Source: Macrosoma leucophasiata (taxonomy: Eukaryota > Arthropoda > Insecta > Lepidoptera > Hedylidae). Taken from it: 64,000 bases of DNA. Positions 42,961 to 52,888 of this stretch are shown piece by piece. Position numbers and translations under genes: made by a program. The DNA lies in contig JAWQUS010000011.1 in assembly GCA_036365455.1 (NCBI GenBank), forward strand, positions 702,001-766,000, read 5' to 3'. Each line of letters begins with the position of its first letter. Within the stretch, counting starts at the first letter, position 1. The notes under the pieces were generated by a model. That model made no database searches and was not told the origin of the DNA. It saw only the letters and a program-made list of their open reading frames with translations.

Positions 42961-43654
42961 ACAGATATTATAACAGCAATTAGTACAAAGGCGGCCTTAT
43001 CACAATGCTGCGATTTCTTCCAGACAACCTTCGGGTCAGGATTAATAAAAAAAAACTTAACGCCGGTAAAAAAAAACTTAACGCCGGTAGGGTGTATGTA
43101 TGTTAGAGGTATAAGAAATAAATCAAGCCGTCTGGGAGCTTTCAGACGCTACCTAAATCTCTTGAGATAACACAAAAAATTGTATGTTGTTATAACATAT
43201 TTCCTCTTCGGTAGATGTACAAAATGTCCCATCGCGGACAGTAGTAGGGAATAAATTAACTTCGCCGAGTAACGCCAGCGAGTCATCCCAACGATAAAAA
43301 CTTCGCCAACAACTGCATTAAATGCTTCTATAGAAATTAATTGAAACTAAGTAAGTAACTGGCGTTTACTCATTTCGTCGTTTTAAACAAAAACCTATCC
43401 AAGATCATCTCTGAGAAGGTTCATCAATATGCTTGTTGGTGGTGTTTTTCGACTTCAAAGGAATAAACTCCGATAAATCTGAATAACTTTACGAGGAATT
43501 CGGAGTTTGTCAAGATAGTTTATACCCCAACTTTCCACATTCACATCGGATGCTTTCTTTGTGCCTAAAATATGCTGGAACCGTTTTGTGCTTACATGTT
43601 ATTTGATTTTATTTTTGAATTGGTAAACAGAGGCTAGAAGGGCTATCAAGTTTT
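42961..43654. other. Unassigned; 20-bp tandem duplication near 43046
   Basis: AAAAAAACTTAACGCCGGT occurs twice in a row at about 43046-43090. No gene. Confidence 0.45.
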
Positions 43655-43800
43655 TATTTTTCGTAATGACTTATGCGAGTGAACTAAGAAATTAAGTAAT
43701 TTGTCAAGCGGCTGGACTGGTTATCCTGTGGTCACAGGTTTAAACCCGCCCGAAGTCAAATTTCCCTTTCCATTTTTTCTTTAATTCTTATTAAAAGGGT
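43655..43800 (+). mobile_element. SINE-2 copy flanked by inverted tail extension
   Basis: The tRNA-like part (AAGCGGCTGGACTGGTTATC, CACAGGTTTAAACCCGCC) is followed by the usual CCCTTTCCATTTTTTCTTTAATT tail. To its left stands TATTTTTCGTAATGACTTAT GCGAGTGAACTAAGAAATTAA. Elsewhere the reverse complement of this sequence follows the tail. The copy is therefore bracketed by inverted sequence. Confidence 0.65.
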
Positions 43801-43904
43801 TTTCAAGAGACTACACAATGCCGTAAGCGTTCTTCATTCGTAACGGTTTTAAGGTAAACGTTTTCACAAATTCTGAGAACTCATAAAACGTTTCTGTGTA
43901 TGAA

Positions 43905-44160
43905 TATACTCGCCAAGTCCCTTGCGGGGTAGGCAGAGAATATAGAACAAAAGATATCCCGGTCCTGACAAAGGTGTCGTACTTCTTCTACATTCAATAA
44001 TCTCTACATACATGCACGCCGATTCTTACGACTCCTGACTCCACCTTCAGTCGATACTCGATCTATTTGGTAAAGGTAAGTTAGTCATAGTCCCTATTAT
44101 ATATCTATTCAGTCTATCGCTCATTTGACATTCTTTCTACATGCTCGATCTGAGCAAGCC
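43905..44160 (-). pseudogene. LINE-L copy 4, 3' end
   Basis: GCCAAGTCCCTTGCGGGGTA GGCAGAG at the left, and CATTTGACATTCTTTCTACA TGCTCGA at the right. Strongly diverged. Confidence 0.75.
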
Positions 44161-44209
44161 AAGTCAGGGTAATTAGACCATTCATCCGAAAAACGACAAA
44201 ATTCCATTT

Positions 44210-44305
44210 TTTCTTTAAAAATAAAATAGGCCCAGTAGGCCGCGAGTTCGAGTCTCGCCTGAAGTCATATTTTTTTCCCATTTTTTCTTTAAAAATAAAA
44301 TATAT
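44210..44305 (+). mobile_element. SINE-2 tail plus truncated copy in tandem
   Basis: A tail (CCATTTTTTCTTTAAAAATA AAATA), then a head missing its first half (GGCCCAGTAGGCCGCGAGTT CGAGTCTCGC), then a second tail. Confidence 0.7.
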
Positions 44306-44331
44306 TTCACAAGCATGTGTTAATGCGAAAT

Positions 44332-44496
44332 AATATAAAACAATTATTAAGGGTAAAAGCGACTTCTTTACGATATTCAATAAACTGAAAAGTCTATTAT
44401 ATCGGTTGCCTAACTAGCATAGTTGGTAATAGATGGCGCTGCTGCTACCATAAAGCAATGCAATAGATGTGAAGGAAAGATTTGACAAATCGGGCA
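44332..44496 (-). mobile_element. Single-armed copy of the 30155-30400 foldback
   Basis: The reverse complement follows 30155-30330 closely: TGCCCGATTTGTCAAATCTT, the 66-bp arm, CAGTTTATTGAATATCGTAA and TTATATTATTTCGCATTA. The second arm is absent. Confidence 0.8.
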
Positions 44497-44505
44497 GGAC
44501 TTCAG

Positions 44506-44600
44506 TAGCTCGATTGGAAGAGCGGCTGGATTAGATTCCCAGTAGGCCGCGAGTTCGAGTCTCGCCTGAAGTCAAATTTTTCTTTCCAGTTTTTCTTTAC
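44506..44600 (+). mobile_element. SINE-2 copy, full head
   Basis: GACTTCAGTAGCTCGATTGG AAGAGC to GCGAGTTCGAGTCTCGCC TGAAGTC, then a TTTTTCTTTCC tail. Nearly identical to 35711-35787. It abuts the foldback copy. Confidence 0.8.
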
Positions 44601-44774
44601 AATCTATATTACTTATAATAATATTTACTTATAATGAAACAGTAAAATCCGCGTGTCTGTACAATGTATATATTTACGAAAAACTTATTGGGGGCGATGC
44701 TAAAATAGTATTAGAACACTTTTCAATGATTTTTAATTTTATTGTCTGTCTGTTTGTCTGTTTGTCCCTTTGTC

Positions 44775-45230
44775 CAGGCTAATCTCCGAAGATACTGGGC
44801 GGATTCGAATGAAACTTTTTGTGGTATATATATACTAAGCCTGGTCAACATTTAGGCTACTTCTTATTGCGGGAAAGTCACTCATCCCCACGGGAATCTC
44901 TACACTTAATAAAATCGTAGGAAAGTCAAAACTGTACGTTGAATATTTTTTTAAAGAATACTTGGGACGTGTTCTGCAATAGAAATCGAAGCCAAAAATA
45001 TAGTTTTCAGATTTTTTGTCTGCTTGTCAGTATGTATGTCCGGGCTAAACTAACAAAGTACTACATGGATTTACTTCAAATTTTGCATGAATATTACTAA
45101 CCAGTCCGGTCAACATATAGACTACATATTATCATGCTATCTCCTACGGAGGAAGAGCTGTGAATCTTTAAAATCGTAGGAACGTCAAAACTGTACATAG
45201 ATTTTTTTGTTTTAAAGAATATTTAAGGCG
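44775..45230 (+). repeat. Degenerate internal duplication in the Helitron 5' part
   Basis: Two blocks of about 200-250 bp follow the same order: CTAAGCCTGGTCAACATTTA G versus CTAACCAGTCCGGTCAACAT ATAG; AAAATCGTAGGAAAGTCAAA versus AAAATCGTAGGAACGTCAAA; TTTAAAGAATACTTGGGACG TG versus TTTTAAAGAATATTTAAGGC GTG. Confidence 0.7.
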
Positions 45231-47039
45231 TGATCTACTATCGATCTTTTATACTTCACACGGTCCAAGGCCCAACGTATTTCGCTTTTCTGAGAACATT
45301 TGATGGCGTGGAGTATCCCACTTACCGCACAGCCTGCGTAGCATGTCACCTTCTTGACGGTGACCAAAATTGGGATGACACCGTCGCGGTGGCAAGCGTC
45401 AGTGACGGAGAAGTATCGCCATCATCTGTCCGAAGATTTTCTATGAGCTATGAGACACGTGCTACTAGAGACGAAGTCGAAGTAACTAATGAACGCAAGC
45501 TGAACGTGTCATCACGTCACGCTGAATGTCGCATGTCTTAGTTTATTTCAAGATGTGGTCATTTCCACCACCGATTGAACTATCAAATATGGGTTACCAG
45601 CTTCCCTATCATCACCGCATCAAGTCGTAGAAATTGGGAGTATAACGCTAAGACAAATTACGATCCGGGCAAAATGACCCTGTCGCTTTGTTCTCTTCAG
45701 AGCAAAAACAAATTTATGATACCGTCTTTGAAAGCGTTGGACAAAACCAGGGTAAAATGTTTTTCTTTGACGCTCCTGGTGGAACAGGAAAAACATTTGT
45801 TACCACTGGCATACTTGCAGAGGTCAGAAGGCAAGGCAAAATTGCTATCGCTGTAGCGTCGGGAATTGCTGCCACACTGCTTCCAGATAGCAAGAAAGCA
45901 CATGCCATGTTTAAAATTCCCTTACATTTAGAGAGCGCCGAATCGACTGTTTTTGGTGTGTCATGTCATTGTGTCATGTAACAGCGATAAGGGACACGTG
46001 CTCAAGGATTGCTCCCTGATTGTATAGGATGAGTGTACGATGGCCAATAGAAAGGCTGTTGAGGCCGTAGACAAAACCCTGCAGGACATCCGCAGGAACG
46101 AACGTTTGAGTGGGTGGTGTCACATTACTTTTCACTGGCGATTTCCGGCAAACGCTACCCGTGGTAACGCAAAGATCGCGGGCTGACGAGGTGAATGCTT
46201 TGTTGAAACGATCTTAACGAGTTCGTACGCTGTGCTTGACGCCATTAATATGAGAGTTCGGCTCGGCGACAATGCATGTGCTCAAGAATTATCTGATGTC
46301 CTTTTAAGTCTTGGCGAAAGCATTCTACCAGAAGAGAGAGGGGGTCAGGTGGTGCTTCGTGGAGTCTCTCGGCAGAGATGTATTTAGCTTAGAAGAACTC
46401 ATCCTCGGTGTCTACAGGGACATCAGTCGTATACCGCACCAGCAGAATACAACATATTGGGTGTGTGAGCGGGCCATTTTGGCGCCCAAAAATGGTTAGG
46501 TTGCAGCAATTAATAGGAAATGTAGTGGTACAGTAAACCTCCATAAATACTGTCGTCGTACAAGATGACGCCACACATTATTCCATGGCATTTCTGAACT
46601 TCCTATCAGCAAGCGGACTTCCATCGCATACCATCAAGCTGAAGGTAGGTGTCCCGATTATGATCTTCGGAACTTATCTCCTCCGAAATTGTATAACGGG
46701 ACCAGCCTTAAAGCCATCTCGCTCCACAGACACACCATTGAGGCGGAAATTCTTACGGACTGTGGCATTGGTGAGGCAGTATTTATACCACGCATTCCCT
46801 TCATACCTCATAACTTCACGTTCCAGTTCAAGCGCGTAAAGTTGAATGTTTGCTTCGCGATAACCATCAATAAGTCGCAGGGGCAGACATTGAGGTCAGC
46901 GGGTATTAACCTCAGGACGAGTTGCTTCTCACACGGGCAACTGTACGTCGCTTGCTACCGCATCACCAGTCCTGACTCTCTTTACATTTTGGCTCCCGGC
47001 AGAATAACTACCAACGTAGTTCATAGGAAAGTGTTGTAA
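45230..47039 (+). pseudogene. Helitron Rep/Helicase (PIF1-like) pseudogene
   Basis: Helicase half of a RepHel protein in broken frames. Pieces in order: TYFAFLRTFDGVEYPTYRTA, LLDGDQNWDDTVA, SSEQKQIYDTVFESVGQ, FFFDAPGGTGKTFVTTGIL (Walker A), IAVASGIAATLLPDSKKAH, IV-stop-DECTMANRKAVE (Walker B, Trp changed to stop), and at the end CFAITINKSQGQTLRSAGIN, SHGQLYVACYRITSPDSLYI and ILAPGRITTNVV. The Rep nuclease half (HUH motif, YxxxY) was not seen. Several frameshifts and stops make it inactive. Confidence 0.88.
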
Positions 47040-47312
47040 GGTCTGATACCTTTGTACGTATTTTTACTCTTTTGTGTCCGGGAATATATTCCTGCATTAT
47101 TTTCTTTATTTCCTTCAGTCACATCTTACGACTGAACTCAGCAGCATTCCCATATGACTCCCTTTACTTGCTTCGCTTGCAAAAAAACTTATAGTTTTAA
47201 TTTAATGCTATTTTAAAAGTTGTTTGCTCATTATGCTAATGCGACACTGGCATCTTAGATATGTTTGGTGCTGTACTGCCTTCACGCAGACGACGTTGCG
47301 GGCAGCAGCTAG

Positions 47313-47929
47313 TATCATATAAATCGAGATAAGTAATACTCCTGTCACAAATGCAACTTCGTCTTATTCCTGAGAAAATCTAAACTTGATAACCAGAAAT
47401 TTCCAACGTCAGCCAAGAAACGAAAACGAATGCAGAACTCAAAACGAAACGTCCATTTACATAAATCAAGGGATGTCTGAGAATAAATCTCTTCGGATAA
47501 ACAACACGCTTAAGAGATATTAATGGACAAAATAGCGGGGGATGGGAATAAAAGATTGTAGTAATCTCATAGCTTACCGGTTTTTTGGACGAATTAGGAT
47601 ATGGACGTTTTGTCAATATTGATGTCGACTCAGTGTAGGGAAATAAATTATCAAGAAAAATTGTCCTAAATTTTAGTACGATTTGCTTTCAGTGTCTAGT
47701 GTTATTAAAACAAGAGATAATAAAAAAATAAATCGTATTGTTTTCAAATTATATAAAGAAAAAAAAATCGAAAACTTTAATACATACATACTCATACATG
47801 ATCTAGTGCACATGCACCATCATGTTAATAAAACTACAGAGAGAATAACAACTTTTCTTAAAAAATAACTCCGAAAAGAGAAAAGGAAACGTAAAATATT
47901 AATGAAAGCTTTACTAATGTAACTTTAGT
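47313..47929. other. No recognised feature
   Basis: Short frames at 47380-47616 (-) and 47683-47868 (+) lack motifs. Confidence 0.4.
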
Positions 47930-47985
47930 TAGCCCCGTAATCACAGAGACATATCAACTAAGGTCTAAGGGTTGGCAAGGCATTT
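47930..47985 (+). repeat. Rep-A fragment, older subfamily
   Basis: TTAGCCCCGTAATCACAGAG ACATATCAACTAAGGTCTAAGGG; ends where the next Rep-A begins. Confidence 0.6.
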
Positions 47986-47988
47986 TTT

Positions 47989-48247
47989 CTACTGGTGGTA
48001 GAGCTCAAGTGACGAAACTCGCGGGCGTAGGCACCACCGCATTACCTAATATACTTGCCGCTTATCGTGTTCCGGTCAGGTGGTAATGTAATTCCCGGCA
48101 CAGAGGCATAACACCTTAGGCGTCAGGAGTGGTAACGCATCTGCATTTTGACCTCTGATCTTTCTGTGGGTGTCTATAGGCTGCAGTCATCACTTAACAT
48201 CAATGTGAACTGCATGCTTGTTTACCACTTCAATTACATAAAAAAGA
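47989..48247 (+). repeat. Rep-A copy, near full length
   Basis: Younger subfamily, with a 30-bp loss between TTGCCGCT and TATCGTGTTCCGG. Tail CAATTACATAAAAAAG. Confidence 0.85.
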
Positions 48248-48248
48248 G

Positions 48249-48377
48249 ATATGCTGCAAACCTAATTTTTATGTATATTTATAATCTAGAGAAAAAAAAA
48301 AAACTACTTGCGGCCAAATTTTGATTAGCCTTTCTCTAGATTATAAATATGCATCAAAATTATTTTTGCAGGATATC
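48249..48377. mobile_element. MITE-4, 129 bp foldback
   Basis: 47-bp arms (48249-48295 and 48331-48377) match at 42 of 47 positions. The inner 20 bp are perfect (ATATTTATAATCTAGAGAAA). The loop is 35 bp. It starts two bases after the Rep-A tail. Confidence 0.8.
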
Positions 48378-48409
48378 TGGATGAACGAAATGATTCTGCG
48401 GTGTGTGTG

Positions 48410-48505
48410 TGTAATGTAGGGATCCTAACCTCTAAGGGGTGCCAAGGCATTTGCATTTTTTGGGTGGTTTTAGTGGGTGTCTAGAGGCAGTCATCACTTT
48501 AGTTC
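48410..48505 (+). repeat. Rep-A fragment
   Basis: CCTCTAAGGGGTGCCAAGGC ATTTGCATTTTTTGGG...GTGTCTAGAGGCAGTCATCACTTTAG. Confidence 0.55.
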
Positions 48506-48651
48506 CAAACGTGCAGTAGGCAGCAAGAAATCTTGCACATCGAGCCTACGAAAGAGACAATCGCCTAGTTTTGACTTTGTAGAGCTTTATCTCTGCTGCA
48601 CACTGCCTATGTAAGCACTGATTGTCCGGTATTGATCAAATCTTGATCGAA

Positions 48652-48873
48652 ATCACACGCGGACGCTCCGCTAAAATTCCATACAAACGCTTAATCTGGT
48701 TTCTATTACACAGACATCAATCAGTGACGTGCATTTACACGCGCACCTGTGTGCGTAGCACGTACAAAATACCAACCGTCGCCCTTAAGAGGGGAAGGGG
48801 TTGAGTGATGCGGGCAAATCGGGCGGGACGTCGAAGTGTCCATTCTATACGTAGTAGTATTACATATTTTCTG
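48652..48873 (+). mobile_element. Rep-G copy 2
   Basis: AATCACACGCGGACGCTCCG CTAAAATTCC through ATCAGTGACGTGCATTTACA CGCGCACCTGTGTGCGTAGC to ACATATTTTCTG. A CTAG-type end (GGAAAGCTAG) follows at 48928-48937 and may belong to a larger element. Confidence 0.7.
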
Positions 48874-49194
48874 TCAAAATGGTCGACTAACGTCACATCG
48901 TCACGTCCACGCGGACGAAGTCGCGGGGAAAGCTAGTTATTTACAAGTTAAACTTTACAAGCTGATCCTAGTTTCCATAGTCCCTCTTACTCAGCGCTCA
49001 ACAACTTAACTAAGTCTTAACTAACACACGCCTATATAATCCAGTTAAAGTAATAGATTTGTCTTAGATAAACATTTGCGCTAGGAAGCTGGCATGTTTA
49101 TAGTTTATCTTTCAGGTCCAAACTTTGGATGAAAATTGTCTTTACGAAACTAGTTAATGTCAGCGACTTGGGCCATATTACCTTTTTTCTTTTT
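48874..49194. other. No gene recognised
   Basis: Apart from the CTAG-type end at 48880-48937, nothing recognised. Confidence 0.4.
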
Positions 49195-49463
49195 TTTAGG
49201 TAATGAAGGTGGCAAACAACATGCAGTTTACATTGACGTTAAGTTAATGACTGCAGCCTATAGATATCCACACAAAGACCAAAGGCCAAAACGCAGATGC
49301 GTTACCACCCCTGAGACCTTAGTTATGACATCTCTGTGATAGTTATTACGGGGCCATACATTACCATCTAACTGGAACACGATAGTGCTGAACACTACCA
49401 TTTGGCGGCAGATAGATTAGGCGCCTACGTCCTCGAGCTCCTACACTGTAACTCTACCATAAG
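49195..49463 (-). repeat. Rep-A copy, older subfamily
   Basis: AATGAAGGTGGCAAACAACA TGCAG at the left and CTCCTACACTGTAACTCTAC C at the right. Confidence 0.8.
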
Positions 49464-49649
49464 TAAAAGGGGTAAAAACCTCAAGGGATTTAATTTAGGA
49501 AAAGTGTTTCTTCATCGGAATAGGCTTTTCAGCTTTTTTATTCAAAGCTTTCAAAACACTTGGGTACTCAGATGAACTAGTTAAGTAGCCCATCGGTGAG
49601 CTCCCACCAATATGGTATACTATAATGTATATGATATATAATATAATAA

Positions 49650-49860
49650 TGGTGGCAAACAAGCATGTCCACATGGATGGTAAATGAATATTATGCCGGT
49701 TGTCTAGTGGTAGCTACTACTGCTACGCTGGGGCCGTAAGTTCGAGCCCCGGGTCTGGGGCTACCATTTTAACAAAGGTGTAAAAATCATTTATATCTGG
49801 TTCTGTTGGGTTTTTCAATATTCTAGAAGTTTTCCAGTACCACGGAATTTGTTTTTTTTG
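49650..49860 (+). mobile_element. SINE-1-like copy, diverged, next to a Rep-A stub
   Basis: A minus-strand Rep-A stub (GGTGGCAAACAAGCATGTCC) at 49650-49688 is followed by TGCCGGTTGTCTAGTGGTAG, GTAAGTTCGAGCCCCGGG and AAAATCATTTATATCTGGTTCTGTTGGG. The last phrase matches the SINE-1 body. The 3' tail is missing. Confidence 0.65.
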
Positions 49861-49965
49861 CCATTCTTCGGTTGACTGTTTGTTTTTGACGTGTCATAAA
49901 AGGCGCTTGTCACCCTAAATTAATAAATGAATTTCTGATTCTAATTCTGATTCTGACTGCACCAG
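49861..49965 (+). repeat. Retroposon 3' end with TGATTCTAATTC tail
   Basis: CATAAAAGGCGCTTGTCACC CTAAATTAATAAATGAATTTCTGATTC; compare 9790-9845. Confidence 0.5.
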
Positions 49966-50244
49966 TAGACAAATTCTCTTGCAGTAGAAGAAAATTCTAC
50001 CGCTAGTGGACGTTGTCATCGCGTCTTTACGTCCAAACACATGAAAAAAAAACTCTGGAAATGTATTGACCTGTAAACATAAATCTTTTGAAATCCGCAC
50101 CAGTACCTACTCATTCAGATGTCAGCTCATTATTTCCCCGTTGACAGATGGATATATAAAAGCCCTCGGACCCCGCGCCCATTTGTCAAGATGCTGCACC
50201 CTCGTAAATCTATCGGTGGCGTGAGCTAGATGAGCGCTACTTTT

Positions 50245-50530
50245 TTATGTTATGAAGGTGGCGAACAAGCATGCAGTTCACATGGATGTTGACTGATGAC
50301 AGTGGTCTATAGATATCTAAGATATCTAACAAAAACCTGAGTTCAAATGCGTGGCCATCGCATAGACCTCAGTTGTTATGTTTCTATGATAATTATTACG
50401 GGGCCGTACACCGTACGTCACCATACCGGAACACGATAGTGCTGAACACTACCATTTGGCGGCAGATAGATAATAGGGTGGTGCCTACGCCCTCGGTTCC
50501 GAGCCCTTACACTGGAACTCTACCACCAGT
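50245..50530 (-). repeat. Rep-A copy, older subfamily, near full length
   Basis: TTATGAAGGTGGCGAACAAG CATGCAG to CACTGGAACTCTACCACCAG TAAAA. Confidence 0.85.
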
Positions 50531-52888
50531 AAAAAACCCTAATCGATATTTGTAGACTAATATCAGACAACGTTACAGTAGAAATATTTAAAAAAATAAC
50601 ATTTAAAATATCAAAAGATTTTATAAAAACCAGTTTAGCCATTGCAAAAATTTTTCTTGTATTTAAAAAAAATCAGATAAATGAAACTTCTGACGCTGAA
50701 ATTCATATCGCCCGCGGCTGTCAAAACAAGTTACCCTTACTCAGATCATCCCTTGTTTCTATTTTATAACATTTTTCAACCCTCACCCGCCGGCTAATTA
50801 CCCTGTATTAGATGCGGTTAAAAGATAATATTCGTTAAAAATTCTGTGAAAGAATAAAAAATTATAATTTATTCGAAAGCAAACGAATGCCTTGTTCACG
50901 AAAAACACGTTTTTGTTAAAACCTTTGTTAAAATAGGAGACGCTTATTTGAATCATTTTTATATTGTTCTCATTAATTTCGATGGTCGTGTCAAATTGGA
51001 TAATGTACTTCAGAGAAAAATTCTAAAAACAGCCTCATTTCATATACATTAAATCAATTTGTGAAAAAAATTCTTCAAACATTGTTATCTATTTTAATTG
51101 ATGAGAAGACAAATACAATAAAGCAAAACGAAGAAAATGAAATGACGGTAGGCGAAGTCGAAACAATTTTATATCTCGAAACTAAAGCAGTAACACTTGT
51201 GCCGTAGGATCTCTCAATGTAACAATTACGCGAGAGATATACGAGTATGTATCGTTCCCCTGTGCTTCGTTAGGAGGTGGCCGCGTTATTGCGATTTTGC
51301 GATTTGCTGTATATAACAAGCCATTTTTCAAATCTTTGATTCTTTAAACTTACTAAACGGTTAATAAATATAATCAATGCGGTTTGATTACTGCGATATT
51401 ACGACTATCTTGAAAATTAGAAAGATTTATTGGTTTAACCTATATACCTGCTAATGTATCTAATAAATACGAAAATTTGCTTGTCATCTCTCTGTCGGTC
51501 TTTAAGTTCCGCTTTCAAGCGGCTGAATAGATTATAAGGTAATTTGGACTGAACTTTCTTTTTCAAAAAAATATTAAATACATGATTTATTTTAAAGAAA
51601 AGATGAATGTTTGTCGCAAAGTCGGGCAAACACAAGTTTATGTATAATGTCCTCGTCAACTTGATGGAGATTTAAATTAAATGCGAAAATTTTATAACAA
51701 CTTGCGTATAATTATGCGTAAAGATACAAGTGTACAGTTTTATGTGGGTTTAAAAGCGATCTTTTTAGTTCTGTCGAGTTCTAACGGTCTTCGAGTTTCT
51801 TGATGGCCCTACCACCCGTGGCCGAGCCGGTGATTTCATTGGCTGGCCGTAGCGGAAGTCATACGTCTACCAATGATGTCGCAGCCCGATGACGTCTCAC
51901 AATTTGTGTGGTGGTCGCGGTGGCCGCCATAGTCTCTATGGTGGCAGTCGTGTGGCCTATTGGTCGACTGCGTCTATTGGTGGCTCGAACAGATATGATG
52001 TCATCCAAAATATGAATATATTATAAAACGTCTGCTTAATAATGATTATAGGAAAATCGAGTTTTTGACAGAACGCTCTTGATTGTGACCTGGAGACATG
52101 TACAAAGTCATGTTTTTCATCTTTCGTAATAGTTTTCATAAGAATTATAATCCATTATAAATGATGATATCACTATTAAGTGCCCAACGACATAATTACG
52201 ATGAGATGAGATTGAATAACCAGGAAATATTGTTCAATTTCATCTTGACGGTGATAATAATATATATTTGGGAAAATGCTTTGTCATAAAAAATATCACC
52301 GGTAATAGATAAAAATTACGTTATAAGAAAATTACTTTTAAAAATTTGCTAGGTGTTGGCAGTTGGCAATTGCTAAACATGTTTCCTGACATTTTGAAGT
52401 GTGTCATAAATCGTATGTATTGCACGGCATGGTATGGGGCGGTACTCTTTACCATAGTGAATCATGTGGCAACCCGCTGTATGCCACGAACGCTGGAACA
52501 GAGTTTGCGACAGCTTTACTAAAACCACGCACAAATATTTCTTTACCGCTTGATTACAACCATACCTGAAGTCAACAATCTTTCAATGTGACTTGCGTGT
52601 GTTATTGCAAAAAAATACAATTTAAAATATATTTTAGAAGAGCCAATACGGTTTATATAGAAATGAAAGCAAAGGTATAACTAAATTTTGTTCACAATCG
52701 CACTTGTCGCGCACAGTTAACCGATGATTAAGGAAATGTGGCCCAAGTCGTTCTTGATGTATTGAATTATCGCAATAGTCTATGCGAATTATTTCCTTAA
52801 CTTCCTTTTGACCTCAACGGTTAATCGAAGGAAACGTTAAATTAAGGAAATCCCCTATTATTAAGACGACATATTTTCTTACATTTGA
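50531..52888. other. 2.3 kb without recognised features
   Basis: AT-rich, with a GC-richer patch at 51800-51960 (GTGGTGGTCGCGGTGGCCGC C). Frames at 51435-51659 and 51957-52139 have no motif. No repeat family shared with the rest of the window was noticed. Confidence 0.45.

Larger units (their letters stand above)
44620..47312 (+). mobile_element. Autonomous-type Helitron, decayed
   Basis: A non-coding 5' part with a TGTCTGTCTGTTTGTCTGTT run, then helicase pseudogene pieces, then a 3' end CGGGCAGCAGCTAGT with CTAG at 47309-47312. The CTAG-T junction fits Helitron ends. The exact 5' border was not found, so 44620 is approximate. Confidence 0.7.

Noticed and set aside
47930..48505. One Rep-A copy split by a younger Rep-A and a MITE
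   Set aside because: The fragments at 47930-47985 and 48410-48505 both contain the AAGG...GGCAAGGCATT block, so they overlap in content and cannot be two halves of one copy.
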